Shown here in pieces: positions 16,985 to 26,349 of a stretch of 64,000 nucleotides of DNA. Origin of the DNA: an uncultured Ectothiorhodospiraceae bacterium (GTDB lineage: Bacteria; Pseudomonadota; Gammaproteobacteria; Nevskiales; Oceanococcaceae); assembly GCA_937141935.1 (NCBI GenBank), contig CAKZQS010000045.1, forward strand, positions 109,341 through 173,340, in the 5' to 3' direction. Below the pieces are notes generated by a model, which worked only from the letters and a program-made list of their open reading frames with translations, had not been told where the DNA came from and ran no database searches. The translations under genes were made by a program, and so were the position numbers. Position 1 is the stretch's first letter, and every line of letters begins with the position of its first letter.

Positions 16985-18424
16985 ATGTCGACCTCCCCCA
17001 CCATCACCCGCCGCCAAGTGTTGCGCTCGCTGTTTCTGTCCGGCAGCGCGGTGGCCGCCGGCCCCCTGCTCAGCGCCTGCAACGGCGGCCGCCCGGCCGG
17101 CGCCGTGGCCGGCCCGGGCACGCCCGCGCCGACGCCCACCCCGAACGGCGGCGAGCTGTTTCTGCCTACCGGCCCCTTGGCCAACATCGGCGCGCTGGGC
17201 GCCCCGGACCTGGATGGCGTGTCGGTGCCCGAGGGCTTCAGCGTGCGTGCCGTCGCCCGGCACGGCACGCCGCCGGCGCTGGGCAGCCTGTATCCCTGGC
17301 ATGCCTTCCCCGACGGTGGCGCCTGCTACCCGCGCGAGAACGGCGGCTGGATCTACACCTCGAACAGCGAAGTGCCCGAGGTCGGCGGCTGCGGCGCGCT
17401 GGTCTTCGACCCCGACGGCAGCGTCGTGGATGCCTATTCGATTCTCAGCAACACCAGCACCAACTGCGCCGGCGGCAGCACGCCCTGGGGCACCTGGCTC
17501 TCCTGCGAGGAAACCGACACCGGCCAGACCTGGGAAACCGACCCCTACGGCGCCGTGGGCGCGGTGGTGAAGCCGGCGCTGGGCTTGTTCTCGCACGAGG
17601 CGGCGGTGGTCGACCTGGCCAACCGCACCGTCTACCAGACCGAGGACACCGGCGACGGCCGCTTTTACCGCTGGGTGGCCGACCCTTCCGACTATTCCGA
17701 GTCGGCGCAGCGCCTGGCGCTGGAAAACGGCCGGCTGCAGGTGATGAACATCGAGGGCTACGAGGACGGCGGCTATGCCGAGGAGGCCGCCGAGCTGCGT
17801 ACGCTGCGCCGCGTGAGCTGGGTGGATGTCGTCAACCCCGAGCTGCCGCAGGGCGAGGTGCGCAGCGCGCTGGAAGCCGCCGGCAGCGTGGTGCCCGGCA
17901 CGCGCTTTCGCGGCGGCGAGGGCCTGTGGTTCTACGAGCTGCCCGAGGCCGCGCGGCAAACGCCGCCCGGCGGCCGCGTGCCGACCCGCGGCGTGGTCTT
18001 CTTCACCACCAAGAGCGACAACCGAGTCTTTGCCTACGACGTGGAGAACGACCTCGTCGAGCTGATATTCGACAACGAACAGATCACCCCCGGCTTCGAC
18101 GACGTCGACAATCTGACGGTCAGCCCGGCCGGCGACATCATCGTGGCCGAAGACCTGACCCAGTCGGGGCGCGGCATCCGCATCATGGTCGTGATCCCCA
18201 ACGGGCCCGCCAAGGTGCTGGTGGATGTCCGCCAGGAGGGCTCGGAGATCTGCGGCCCGGCCTTCTCGCCCGACGGCAGCCGGCTGTATTTCTCCTCCCA
18301 GCGCGGGCCGAATCTGCCCGGCGGGCAGAACCTGATCAACTTCGTGGCCGGCGCGCCCGGCGTGGGCACCGGCGTGACCTACGAGCTGCTGATTCCGGAA
18401 GCCTTTCGCGCCCCGGCCGCCTGA
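16985..18424 (+). CDS. PhoX/DUF839 family phosphatase, Tat-exported (copy 2)
   Basis: Paralogue of the preceding gene, 479 residues. It has a Tat signal (TRRQVLRSLFLSGS) ending near LLSACNGG. The same propeller landmarks are present: NGGWIYTSNSEVPE, GGSTPWGTWLSCEE, LGLFSHEAAVVDL, RTVYQTEDTGDGRFYRWVAD and FSPDGSRLYFSSQRG. It is longer than copy 1, mainly through insertions in the middle (the EDGGYAEEAAELRTLRRVSW region). No Pho-box is visible directly before it, and the gap carries tandem repeats but no terminator, so it is probably transcribed with copy 1. A purine-rich AAGAGAGAAG precedes the ATG. Confidence 0.82.
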   Translation: MSTSPTITRRQVLRSLFLSGSAVAAGPLLSACNGGRPAGAVAGPGTPAPTPTPNGGELFLPTGPLANIGALGAPDLDGVSVPEGFSVRAVARHGTPPALGSLYPWHAFPDGGACYPRENGGWIYTSNSEVPEVGGCGALVFDPDGSVVDAYSILSNTSTNCAGGSTPWGTWLSCEETDTGQTWETDPYGAVGAVVKPALGLFSHEAAVVDLANRTVYQTEDTGDGRFYRWVADPSDYSESAQRLALENGRLQVMNIEGYEDGGYAEEAAELRTLRRVSWVDVVNPELPQGEVRSALEAAGSVVPGTRFRGGEGLWFYELPEAARQTPPGGRVPTRGVVFFTTKSDNRVFAYDVENDLVELIFDNEQITPGFDDVDNLTVSPAGDIIVAEDLTQSGRGIRIMVVIPNGPAKVLVDVRQEGSEICGPAFSPDGSRLYFSSQRGPNLPGGQNLINFVAGAPGVGTGVTYELLIPEAFRAPAA

Positions 18425-18645
18425 ACGCCCGGGCCGATCAGGGCCTTGGCCGGCGACGGCCGCTGGCCCGTGGCTGCCCGCCCACCTGAGCGCCCGTACA
18501 CCTGAGCGCCCGCTGGCGGCCTGCGCCTTGCTGGCCCTAAGCGCGGCCGTCCGCGGCCGTGCACAGATCCGCGCCCGGGTCGGCTTGTCCACCCGGGCGC
18601 TTTGCAGTGGGGGCCGCCGTGTCCGGGGCCGCTGGCCAGGCCCGG
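18425..18645. other. Convergent intergenic region with short repeats
   Basis: No gene is supported here. It contains ACCTGAGCGCCCG twice (18484-18496 and 18500-18512) and, near its end, a perfect hairpin described separately. Confidence 0.6.
18571..18603. terminator. Hairpin terminator between PhoX copy 2 and the PHP hydrolase gene
   Basis: GCGCCCGGGT and ACCCGGGCGC form a perfect 10-bp stem around a 10-base loop, with TTT following on the plus strand. The position between converging genes fits a terminator; the T run is short. Confidence 0.65.
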
Positions 18646-21162
18646 CTACAAGCCGCGCAGCCAGACCTGCTGCGTGCGGTCGCGCTGCGGCGCCGCGCCG
18701 CGATCGCCGTGGTAGACCAGTTGGCCCTGCGCCAGCCGCGGGAAATGCAGATTGCCCTGCCCGGCCAGGAGCTCCGGGGCGGCAAAGCGCCCGGCGGTGA
18801 AGGCACTGGCCGCCAGCCGCCAGCGCCAGTCGGCGCCGCGGGTGTCGGCCCAGAGCAGCCGCGGCTGGCCGGCGGCATCGCGGCCCAGCGCCGGCCACTG
18901 GCCCAGCCCCGGGGCATCGCCCGGAACGGCCTGCGCGGCAGACAGCGGACCCTGCAAGCCGGCTTGTACCCAGGCCACTTCGGTGTCGCGGCCGGACTGG
19001 CCATCGACGCCGCGCCGGTCCCAGGCGGCGAGCAGCGTGCCGTCGGCCAGCGCCAGCAGCGCCAGGTGCTGGTCCGACTGCGTGGCATCCGCCGACAGGT
19101 TCTGCGGCGCCGACCACGCCCCGGCGGCGTCGCGCCAGCGCAGCCAGATCTCCCAGTCGTCCGGGCTGGTCTCGGGCGCGTCGACCGGCGTCAGCTCCTC
19201 CTGCAGCAGCGGCGATGTGCCGGTGAACAGCGGGTTGGGGTCGCCGCGGTTGTCCTGCCAGCCCACGGCCAGCGTGCCATCGGCCCAGGCCACGATGGCC
19301 GGCCGGATGGAGGTGGGCCAGAGGGCCGAGCGCGTGTCCACCGGGCTGGGGGCCTGCACCTGCTTGCCCTCGTGGCTGAGGTCGATGGCCGCGCCGCTGG
19401 CGCTGTCCCAGTAGCGGATATCGAAGACCCCGGCCTCCAGGTCCTGCCAGACCACGGCCACCTCGCCCCCGGGCAGGGCCGCCAGATCCGGGTGCTGCAC
19501 CCGCGCGGCGCCGGAGGACAGCGCCTGCACCGGCCCGAAGCTCTCGCCGCCGTCGCCGCTGGCGCGCAGCAGAATCTGCCCGCGCAGCGGCGCCTGACTG
19601 ACAGCGTTGTCCTGCCAGACCACCCAGACCCGCGCGCCGGCCGCGGCCACCCGCGGGTGGCGCGCAAAACCGGATTCGCTGAGCGTCTGGGCACCACCGG
19701 GGCCGCGGTAGACCACCTGGCTGAAGCCGGCCTCGTCGTGCTGCTCGGCAACCACATGCGTGCGGCCCCCGGCCACCGCCACGTCGGCAAAGCCGGTGAA
19801 GGCGCCGGGGCGGCCCAGTGCCAGCGCGGCGCCATCGTCGCGGCCCGCGTCGGCCGGCGCGGGGCGCTCGGGCTGCGGGGCGAGCTGCGGCAGCGGCGCG
19901 ACGAAGATCGGCGAGGCGGCGGCGCGCAGCTGGTTGCTGAGGTCGGGCGCCGTGCCCGCCTCGAAGGCCTGCGTCGCCACTTCCAGGCCGGAGATGAAGC
20001 CGGGTCCGCGCACTTCGGCGCGGATCCAGGAAGGCTCGGCCGGCACCGGCCAATCGAGGCTGAAGCTTTCGTCCACACCGGTGCCGCTGAACTCGGCGAT
20101 GGGGCCGGCGCTGCGGCCGGGCGCGGCATAGACCAGCACCCGCGTGCCGGCGCCGCGCTCCAGGCGCAGCCGCAGCGAAAGCGTGTCGCCGGCGCGCGCC
20201 TGCAGCGCGTCGCCGCCCAGCGCCTCGTACACGCCGTCGCCGTCGGCATCGGCCTCGACAATCAGGCGCGGCTCCAGCGGCCCGGCGCTGAGCGTGGTGC
20301 GCCCGGCGCGCAGGCCCTCAAGCACGCCGCGGCGCGTGGGCGCGGCGGCAAACACCCAGGTCGTGGGCGAGCCCGGGCCGGCAATGCTCCACAGCTCGCG
20401 GAAGTGGTTGTCGCTGGCGCCCGCCAGGCCGAAGCGCCAGCCGCGGTTCCAGCGCGTTTCGGCATAGTCCAGCTCGACGTCGGGGTGGCTGGCGCGGTTC
20501 CAGGTTTCGACCAGGTGCAGGCCGACCGCGGAGGCGTTGTCATTGGGGTCGCCGGCGTCGTCCAGGTGGCCGTCGTCGGGGTGCGCCACGATCCACACGG
20601 CGTTCTGGCCGCGGGCCGCCCACACCGATTGCTGCAGCACCCGCAGCCGCGGGGTGTCGGGGAAGTCGGCGCCCTGCACCAGGGTGTCGACGGCGCCGTG
20701 CACGGTGCAATGCGGCCCGCCGTTGGCCTCCTCGCCCTCGATCAGCAGCAGGCTGTCGGAGGTCCATTGCGGGCTGTAGTGCTGGTCAAAGGTGCGGTGG
20801 TCGGTAATGGGCAGCCAGTCCAGCCCCATGCGCGTGGCCTGGGCGATCTGGTCGGCCACGCTGACATTGCCGTAGCTGCCAAAGCCCTGGCGGGTAAAGC
20901 TGCCATCCGAGGAATGGTCGGAGTGCACATGCAGGTCGCCCGCCAGCCATTCGCCCACCGGCGCGGTGGCCGCGCGCGGCGGAGGGCTGGTCTCGGTGCG
21001 GGCGTCGACCTCCGGCGCACGGCCACCCTGGCAGGCCGTCAGCAGCAGCAGGGGCAACAGCAGGGGCAGCGCGGCCGGCCGCCGCCGCTGCGGCCGGGGT
21101 CGGCCGGCTGCGGACATATCGTCCGTCCGGGGCGTGTGTTCTTGCGCGGTGTGCACATCCAT
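18646..21162 (-). CDS. Secreted CehA/McbA-type PHP-domain metallohydrolase with propeller-like repeats
   Basis: A lipoprotein-like signal (LLLLTACQGG) precedes a PHP metal-dependent hydrolase domain in this 838-residue protein. Metal-binding stretches visible in order are GDLHVHSDHSSDGSF, LPITDHRTF, IVAHPDDGH and AGASDNHF, all expected for PHP enzymes. From about residue 430 the chain changes to repeats typical of BNR/sialidase-like propellers (ASGDGGESFGPVQ, VAVVWQDLEAG, LAVGWQDNRGD, LLAAWDRRG). Family members hydrolyse phosphoesters or carbamates; the propeller may bind a polymer or surface. The neighbouring PhoX pair suggests phosphoester scavenging, but no Pho-box is seen before this gene. 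Start: the ATG at MDVHTAQ; MSAAGRP 45 bp later is possible. Confidence 0.8.
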   Translation of the reverse strand: MDVHTAQEHTPRTDDMSAAGRPRPQRRRPAALPLLLPLLLLTACQGGRAPEVDARTETSPPPRAATAPVGEWLAGDLHVHSDHSSDGSFTRQGFGSYGNVSVADQIAQATRMGLDWLPITDHRTFDQHYSPQWTSDSLLLIEGEEANGGPHCTVHGAVDTLVQGADFPDTPRLRVLQQSVWAARGQNAVWIVAHPDDGHLDDAGDPNDNASAVGLHLVETWNRASHPDVELDYAETRWNRGWRFGLAGASDNHFRELWSIAGPGSPTTWVFAAAPTRRGVLEGLRAGRTTLSAGPLEPRLIVEADADGDGVYEALGGDALQARAGDTLSLRLRLERGAGTRVLVYAAPGRSAGPIAEFSGTGVDESFSLDWPVPAEPSWIRAEVRGPGFISGLEVATQAFEAGTAPDLSNQLRAAASPIFVAPLPQLAPQPERPAPADAGRDDGAALALGRPGAFTGFADVAVAGGRTHVVAEQHDEAGFSQVVYRGPGGAQTLSESGFARHPRVAAAGARVWVVWQDNAVSQAPLRGQILLRASGDGGESFGPVQALSSGAARVQHPDLAALPGGEVAVVWQDLEAGVFDIRYWDSASGAAIDLSHEGKQVQAPSPVDTRSALWPTSIRPAIVAWADGTLAVGWQDNRGDPNPLFTGTSPLLQEELTPVDAPETSPDDWEIWLRWRDAAGAWSAPQNLSADATQSDQHLALLALADGTLLAAWDRRGVDGQSGRDTEVAWVQAGLQGPLSAAQAVPGDAPGLGQWPALGRDAAGQPRLLWADTRGADWRWRLAASAFTAGRFAAPELLAGQGNLHFPRLAQGQLVYHGDRGAAPQRDRTQQVWLRGL

Positions 21163-21232
21163 GGCAACAACCTTGATCAGTCTCCCGCGCACGATAGCGC
21201 GACGATGCGGCAATACGAAGACAGCGCCCCGC

Positions 21233-22171
21233 TCAGGTCTCGCCAGGCCCGCCCGGCGGCGCGCCCTTGTACGTGGAGAGCCCGAAGTCGCCAAAGGGTT
21301 CGTCGCGGCCGCGCACGGCCGACTTGAAGCCCTCGCGCATGGCCTGCTGCTGGAAGGCATAGCCCTCCGGCGTGTGGCGGGTGATGCCGTCGAACACGGT
21401 GCCCAGGATCTGCGTCGTGGCCAGCCCCTGTTGCTGCACCGACTGGTTCAGCAGCAGCTTCATCATCACCAGTTGATTAACGGGCATGCGGGCGATGCGC
21501 GCGAGCAAGGCCTCGAAGCGCGCATCCAGTTCATCCGCGGGGGCCGACTCGATGGCCAGGCCCCATTCCTGCGCTTCCTTGCCGGACAGGCAGTCGCCGG
21601 TGAACAGCAAGCGCTTGGCCTTCTCCAGCCCGATGCGATGAAACCACAGCGAGGTGGTGGGCGAGCCCCAGACCCGGGCCGGCGGGTAGCCGATCTTGGC
21701 GTCGTCGGCGATGACCAGCAGGTCCGAACACAGCGCCATGTCGGTGCCGCCGGCCACGCAGAAGCCATGCACCTTGCACACGACCGGCTTCTCGCTGTGG
21801 AACAGGCTCATGAAGCCCTTCACGTTGCGGCTCATCATCGCGTAATCGACCACCGGGTCCCAGGTCTGGCCCGGCGTGTGGTTGCGCTTTTGCACCTGCG
21901 GGTCCAGCGGTGAGCCGGCCGGGCGGGTGTCGCCGGCCTCGCCGATGCTCAGCGCCTCGGCGCTTTCCACCAGGTCATAGCCGCCGCAAAAGCCCGTGCC
22001 ATTGCCGGCCAGCGCGATGACATGCACCGCCGGGTCCAGATTGGCGCGCTCCACGCAGGCCGCCAGCTCCTGCGGCATCGCCGGCGTGATGCCATTGCCG
22101 CGCTCCGGGCGGTTCAGCGTGATGCGGGCAATGCGGCCGTCCACCGCGTAGGTCATCGTTTGCAGCGTCAT
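21233..22171 (-). CDS. Enoyl-CoA hydratase/isomerase family protein (crotonase)
   Basis: A 312-residue crotonase-fold enzyme. The oxyanion-hole stretches are LAGNGTGFCGGYDL and CKVHGFCVAGGTDMALCSDLLV, and GYPPARVWGSP follows as in many hydratases. The segment between the two halves (EAGDTRPAGSPLDPQVQKRNHTP) is an insertion compared with short crotonases. The catalytic Glu pair of classical enoyl-CoA hydratase is not obvious, so the exact reaction is open. Its ATG overlaps the stop of the next crotonase gene (ATGA), showing translational coupling; together they suggest a small acyl-CoA degradation operon. Confidence 0.85.
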   Translation of the reverse strand: MTLQTMTYAVDGRIARITLNRPERGNGITPAMPQELAACVERANLDPAVHVIALAGNGTGFCGGYDLVESAEALSIGEAGDTRPAGSPLDPQVQKRNHTPGQTWDPVVDYAMMSRNVKGFMSLFHSEKPVVCKVHGFCVAGGTDMALCSDLLVIADDAKIGYPPARVWGSPTTSLWFHRIGLEKAKRLLFTGDCLSGKEAQEWGLAIESAPADELDARFEALLARIARMPVNQLVMMKLLLNQSVQQQGLATTQILGTVFDGITRHTPEGYAFQQQAMREGFKSAVRGRDEPFGDFGLSTYKGAPPGGPGET

Positions 22172-22995
22172 GTCGGCTCTCCGGTCGTCGGGGTGTCGGC
22201 GGCGCCAAAGTCGCCATGGCGACCCGCCCCCTGGGCGAAACGGCCGGCGCCGGCCAGGGTCTCGCCGGACTGCAGCGTGGCGAGGCCATGGGCGAACTCG
22301 TTGGCCAGCGCGGCCGGCTCGTCCAGGCCCCATTGCTCATAGGCGCTGCGGCGGTCGCCGCGCAGGCAGGCCTGCGGGAAGGCGGCGAGCTGGGCGGCCA
22401 GCGTCTGCGCGGCCGCCAGCGCCTCGCCGGCCGGCACCAGGCGGTTGGCCAGGCCCATGGCCTGCGCTTCGCCCGCCTCCACCGCGCGGCCGGTCAGAAT
22501 CAGATCCAGCGCGCGGCTCATGCCGATCAGCCGCGGCAGGCGCAGCGTGCCGCCATCAATCAGCGGCACGCCAAAGCGGCGGCAGAACACGCCGAAGACG
22601 GCGCTTTCGTCGGCCACCCGCAGGTCGCACCAGCAGGCCAGTTCCAGCCCGCCGGCGACCGCATAGCCGCTGACCGCGGCGATGACCGGCTTGGACAGCG
22701 CCATGCGCGAGGGCCCCATCGGGCCCGGCCCCTGCGCGTCGATGCGGTTGGCGCGGCCGCCCGCCGGGTCGGCCACGGCCTTGAGGTCGGCGCCGGCGCA
22801 AAAGTGGCCGCCCGCCCCCGTCAGCACGGCCACCGCCAGCGCCTCGTCGGCCTCGAAGTCGGCAAAGGCTTCGTGCAGCGCGGCGGCGGTGGGGCCGTCG
22901 ACGCAGTTGCGGACCTCGGGGCGGTTGATCGTCAGGGTCAGCACCGGCCCCTGCACGCTGCGCAGCACAAGGTCGGTGGGGGCGGGTTCGGACAT
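22168..22995 (-). CDS. Enoyl-CoA hydratase/isomerase family protein (crotonase)
   Basis: First gene of the coupled crotonase pair, 275 residues. TLTINRPEVRNCVDG, LTGAGGHFCAGADLKA and AAVSGYAVAGGLELACWCDLRV give the CoA-binding and oxyanion-hole elements; FCRRFGVPLIDGGTLRLPRLIG is the usual active-site helix, in which Asp/Gly occupy the second catalytic position. The pathway is unknown; beta-oxidation or branched-acid degradation are both possible. The start is taken at MSEPAPTD because upstream codons lie in intergenic DNA. Confidence 0.87.
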   Translation of the reverse strand: MSEPAPTDLVLRSVQGPVLTLTINRPEVRNCVDGPTAAALHEAFADFEADEALAVAVLTGAGGHFCAGADLKAVADPAGGRANRIDAQGPGPMGPSRMALSKPVIAAVSGYAVAGGLELACWCDLRVADESAVFGVFCRRFGVPLIDGGTLRLPRLIGMSRALDLILTGRAVEAGEAQAMGLANRLVPAGEALAAAQTLAAQLAAFPQACLRGDRRSAYEQWGLDEPAALANEFAHGLATLQSGETLAGAGRFAQGAGRHGDFGAADTPTTGEPT

Positions 22996-23063
22996 CGTCA
23001 GGCTCGCGAGCGAAAAGCGCGCTGGCACATTACACGAAAGATGCCGCGGGGCTCACCCTTGTA

Positions 23064-23663
23064 CTATCCGCCCAGCGCCTCGCGCACCGCTGCGCGCAGC
23101 GCCGGCAGCCGCTCGGCGGCAAACCAGGGGTTCTTGGCCAGCCAGATGTTGTTGCGGCCGCTGGGGTGCGGCAGCACCAGCAGCCCGGGCGGCAGCGGCT
23201 GCGCGCCGCGCACCCAGGGCGTCAGCGCGCCGCGCGCGGCCTGCGGCAGGTGCCAGCGCAGCGCGTACTGGCCGATCAGCAGCGTCAGCTTGATGCGCGG
23301 CAGCGCCGCGAGCAGCCGCGCCCGCCACAAGGGCGCGCATTCCGGCCGTGGCGGGGCGTCGCCCGAGGGCCCCGGCCCCGGGTAGCAAAAGCCCATCGGC
23401 AGTATCGCGACCTGCTCCGGGTCGTAAAAGGTGGACCGCTCGACGCCCATCCATTCACGCAGCCGCGCGCCGCTGGCGTCGTCGAAGGGCACGCCGCTGG
23501 CCTGCACCTTCGCCCCCGGCGCCTGGCCCGCGATCAACACCCGCGCCCCGGCCGCCGCCTGCAGCACCGGTCGCGGCGCATGCGGCAACACCGCCGCGCA
23601 GGCCTGGCAGGCGCGCACCTCGGCCAGCAGCGGCGCCAGCGATTCGCCAGGTGCGGCGTGCAT
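23064..23663 (-). CDS. Uracil-DNA glycosylase superfamily protein
   Basis: A 199-residue protein with the UDG-fold motifs GQAPGAKVQASGVPFDD and LPHPSGRNNIWLAKNPWF. Four cysteines (19, 22, 93 and 109) have the spacing expected of the iron-sulphur cluster of family-4-like UDGs. Compared with family 4, the first motif reads GQAPG rather than GEAPG and the last has HPSGRNN, so it belongs to a variant subgroup whose substrate may be uracil or another damaged base. It starts 9 bp after the gamma-glutamyltransferase stop on the same strand. Confidence 0.8.
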   Translation of the reverse strand: MHAAPGESLAPLLAEVRACQACAAVLPHAPRPVLQAAAGARVLIAGQAPGAKVQASGVPFDDASGARLREWMGVERSTFYDPEQVAILPMGFCYPGPGPSGDAPPRPECAPLWRARLLAALPRIKLTLLIGQYALRWHLPQAARGALTPWVRGAQPLPPGLLVLPHPSGRNNIWLAKNPWFAAERLPALRAAVREALGG

Positions 23664-23672
23664 GCGCGCCCC

Positions 23673-25370
23673 TCAGTAGCCCGCCGCCTGCCCGTCCTTG
23701 CGCGACTCGGAGGCGCCGACATACACGCCGTTGTCGGGTCGGCGCAGGATGGCCTGGTAACCGCCGTAGGGGCCATTGGCGTAGCCCACCTTGTGCCCCC
23801 AGCGCATAAGTTGGCGGACGGTGGCGTAGGGAAATCCCGTCTCCAGCGAGACCAGGCCGCCGTCGCGCAGCTCGGCGTCGGCGGCGTCGGTGGGCTGGGA
23901 GGAGCCGCTGTGCAGGATGCGCGGCGCATCGCCGGCCTGCTGCAGGCTCATGCCGAAATCGATCAGGTTGATCAGGATCTGGGCATGGCCCTGCGGCTGC
24001 ATGGCCCCGCCCATCAGCCCGAAGCTGAGCCAGGGCTCACCCTCGCGCGTGACGAAGGCCGGGATGATCGTGTGGAAGGGCCGCTTGCCCGGCGCGTAGA
24101 CATTGGGGTGCTCGGGGTCCAGCGAAAAGAGCTGGCCGCGGTCCTGCAGGATGAAGCCCAGCCCATCCGGCGCCATGCCCGAGCCCATGCCGCGGTAGTT
24201 GGACTGGATCAGGGACACCATCGTGCCCTCGTCGTCGGCCGTCGTCAGGTAGATCGTGTCGCCGGCGGCATCCAGCGCCCCGGCGCGCACGCTGTTCGCC
24301 GCGCGCTGCGGGTCGATCAGCGCACGCCGCGCCCGCGCATAGTCCTTCGAGATCAAGCGCTCCAGCGGCGCCGGGGCGAAGCGCGGGTCCGCGTAATGCC
24401 GCGCGCGGTCCTCGAAGGCCAGCTTTTTGGCCTCGACAAACCAGTGCACATGCTCCGGGCTGCCAAAGCCGTACTGCGCCAGATCCACGCCTTCGAGGAT
24501 GTTCAGGATCTGCAGCGCGGCCACGCCCTGCGTGTTCGGCGGCAACTGCCAGACCGTGTAGCCGCGGTAGTCGGTAGACAGCGGCTCGACCCATTGCGAG
24601 CGGTGCGCGGCCAGGTCGGCATAGCGCAGGTAGCCGCCGTGCGCCGCCATGTAGCGGTCGATGCTGCGGGCGATGTCGCCGGTGTAGAAGGCATCGCGGC
24701 CGTCCTTGGCCAGCGTGCGCAGGGTGCGCGCCAGATTGGGGCTGCGCCAGATTTCGCCCTTGGCCGGCGCGCGCCCGTCGATGGTGAACTGCTCGGCAAA
24801 CCCGGGGTACTCGATGAGCCGGGGCACCGACAGCGCCCAGTAATGGGCGATGAGCTCGGTGACCGGAAAGCCCTGCTCGGCATAGCGGATTGCCGGCGCC
24901 AGCACCTGCGCCATGGGCAGCTTGCCAAAGCGCCCATGCAGCGCGAACCAGCCATCCACGGTGCCAGGCACCGTGACCGGCAGCGGCCCATAAGGCGGGA
25001 TGCCGTCGGGGGCCTGCTCGCGCAGCGTCTGCAGCGACAGGCCCTGGGGCGAGGCGCCACTGGCATTGAGCCCATGCAACGTCGCGCTGGGGCCATGCCA
25101 GACCATCGCGTAGAGATCGCCGCCGATGCCGTTACCCGTCGGCTCCACCAGCCCCAGCACCGCGTTGGCCGCAATCGCCGCATCCACCGCATTGCCACCG
25201 CTGCGCATGATTTCCAGCGCGGCCTGCGTGGCCAGCGGCTGGCTGGTGGCGGCCATGGCCTGCGTGGCCATGACCTCCGAGCGGGTGGCGTATTCGGCGC
25301 CGGTGACGCGGTCGGCGGCGAGCAGCGGCCCGCTGAGCAGGGTGACAACGAGCAGGGCGGCGATTCTCAT
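23673..25370 (-). CDS. Gamma-glutamyltransferase (Ntn hydrolase), periplasmic
   Basis: This 565-residue protein begins with a Sec signal peptide (about residues 1-19) and continues with the large subunit landmarks QAALEIMRSGGNAVDAAIAA and EPTGNGIGGDL. The self-cleavage site aligns at GDTIYLTTADDEG, where the Thr of TIYLT would become the N-terminal nucleophile of the small subunit. RGMGSGM and LMGGAMQPQGH follow as expected. The sequence around the Thr resembles the YwrD-type branch rather than E. coli Ggt. It would hydrolyse glutathione or other gamma-glutamyl compounds in the periplasm. The ATG is chosen from the signal peptide. Confidence 0.9.
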   Translation of the reverse strand: MRIAALLVVTLLSGPLLAADRVTGAEYATRSEVMATQAMAATSQPLATQAALEIMRSGGNAVDAAIAANAVLGLVEPTGNGIGGDLYAMVWHGPSATLHGLNASGASPQGLSLQTLREQAPDGIPPYGPLPVTVPGTVDGWFALHGRFGKLPMAQVLAPAIRYAEQGFPVTELIAHYWALSVPRLIEYPGFAEQFTIDGRAPAKGEIWRSPNLARTLRTLAKDGRDAFYTGDIARSIDRYMAAHGGYLRYADLAAHRSQWVEPLSTDYRGYTVWQLPPNTQGVAALQILNILEGVDLAQYGFGSPEHVHWFVEAKKLAFEDRARHYADPRFAPAPLERLISKDYARARRALIDPQRAANSVRAGALDAAGDTIYLTTADDEGTMVSLIQSNYRGMGSGMAPDGLGFILQDRGQLFSLDPEHPNVYAPGKRPFHTIIPAFVTREGEPWLSFGLMGGAMQPQGHAQILINLIDFGMSLQQAGDAPRILHSGSSQPTDAADAELRDGGLVSLETGFPYATVRQLMRWGHKVGYANGPYGGYQAILRRPDNGVYVGASESRKDGQAAGY

Positions 25371-25468
25371 CCTTGGGCTCCACGGCGGACGCGAGCCCCA
25401 CACTAGCAAGACGCGTCAACGCCGATGCCGGCGCCGCTTCGGCCGCTGCGGCTTGGCGCAAGCCGCCC

Positions 25469-26281
25469 CTAGCGCTGGCAGCCCGCGCAGTAGTAGCTGG
25501 CGCGCTGGCCCAGCACCACGCGCTGGATGGTGCCGCCGCAGCGGCCGCAGGGCTGGCCGGCGCGCTCGTAGGCGGCGAGCTGCAGGCGAAACCAGCCGGG
25601 GCTGCCCTGCGGGTCGACGTAGTCGCGCAGCGTGGTGCCGCCGCGGGTGATGGATTCGGCCAGCACCGCGCGCACGGCCTCGGCCAGGGCCGCATAGCGG
25701 GCGGCGCTGACCCGGCCGGCGGCGCGGCGCGGGTCGATGCCGGCCGCGTGCAGCGCCTCGGTGGCGTAGATGTTGCCCACGCCGACGACGATGCGCTGGT
25801 CCATCAGGAAGGTCTTGACCGCCGCGCGGCGCCCGCGCGACTGCCGATACAGCCAGTCGCCGCTGAAGTCCGGGCCCAGCGGCTCGGGGCCCAGGCCGGC
25901 CAGCAGCGGGTGGCGCGTACCAGCCGGCTGCCAGAGCAGGCTGCCGAAGCGGCGCGGGTCGTGCAGGCGCAGGCACTGCCCGCCCTGCAGCACGACATCC
26001 ACATGGTCGTGCTTGCGCAGCGGCGCATCGGCGGCGACCACACGCAACTGCCCCGACATGCCCAGGTGCAGCAAGGCGGTACCCGGCTCCACATCGAACA
26101 GCAGGTATTTGGCCCGCCGCCGCACCGCTGTCACCGTCTGGCCGGCGAGCAGGGCCGGCAGTTCGTCGGGCACCGGCCAGCGCAGCGCGGCGTTGCGCAC
26201 GATGACGGTATCGATGCGCCGGCCCTCGACCGCCGGCGCAATACCGCGACGGGTGGTTTCGACTTCGGGCAATTCCGGCAT
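25469..26281 (-). CDS. mutM: Formamidopyrimidine-DNA glycosylase
   Basis: The mature N terminus PELPEVETTRRG follows the initiator Met, as required for Pro1 Schiff-base chemistry. RRRAKYLLFDVEPG contains the catalytic Lys loop, and the C-terminal zinc finger is complete (CGRCGGTIQRVVLGQRASYYCAGC). At 270 residues it has the normal family length. The enzyme removes 8-oxoguanine and formamidopyrimidines. It is a single gene here, between gamma-glutamyltransferase and soxR, with 98 bp and 68 bp gaps. Confidence 0.97.
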   Translation of the reverse strand: MPELPEVETTRRGIAPAVEGRRIDTVIVRNAALRWPVPDELPALLAGQTVTAVRRRAKYLLFDVEPGTALLHLGMSGQLRVVAADAPLRKHDHVDVVLQGGQCLRLHDPRRFGSLLWQPAGTRHPLLAGLGPEPLGPDFSGDWLYRQSRGRRAAVKTFLMDQRIVVGVGNIYATEALHAAGIDPRRAAGRVSAARYAALAEAVRAVLAESITRGGTTLRDYVDPQGSPGWFRLQLAAYERAGQPCGRCGGTIQRVVLGQRASYYCAGCQR

Positions 26282-26349
26282 GAGCAGCGCAGTTCCAGGG
26301 GCGCCCAGCATAGCCGGGCGTGGCCTGCCCAGCGGGGGCGCGGCGGCGC

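Noticed and set aside
18646..21232. Pho box before the PHP hydrolase gene
   Set aside because: Only a single CTGTCTT is seen upstream and no second heptamer in the 11-bp register.
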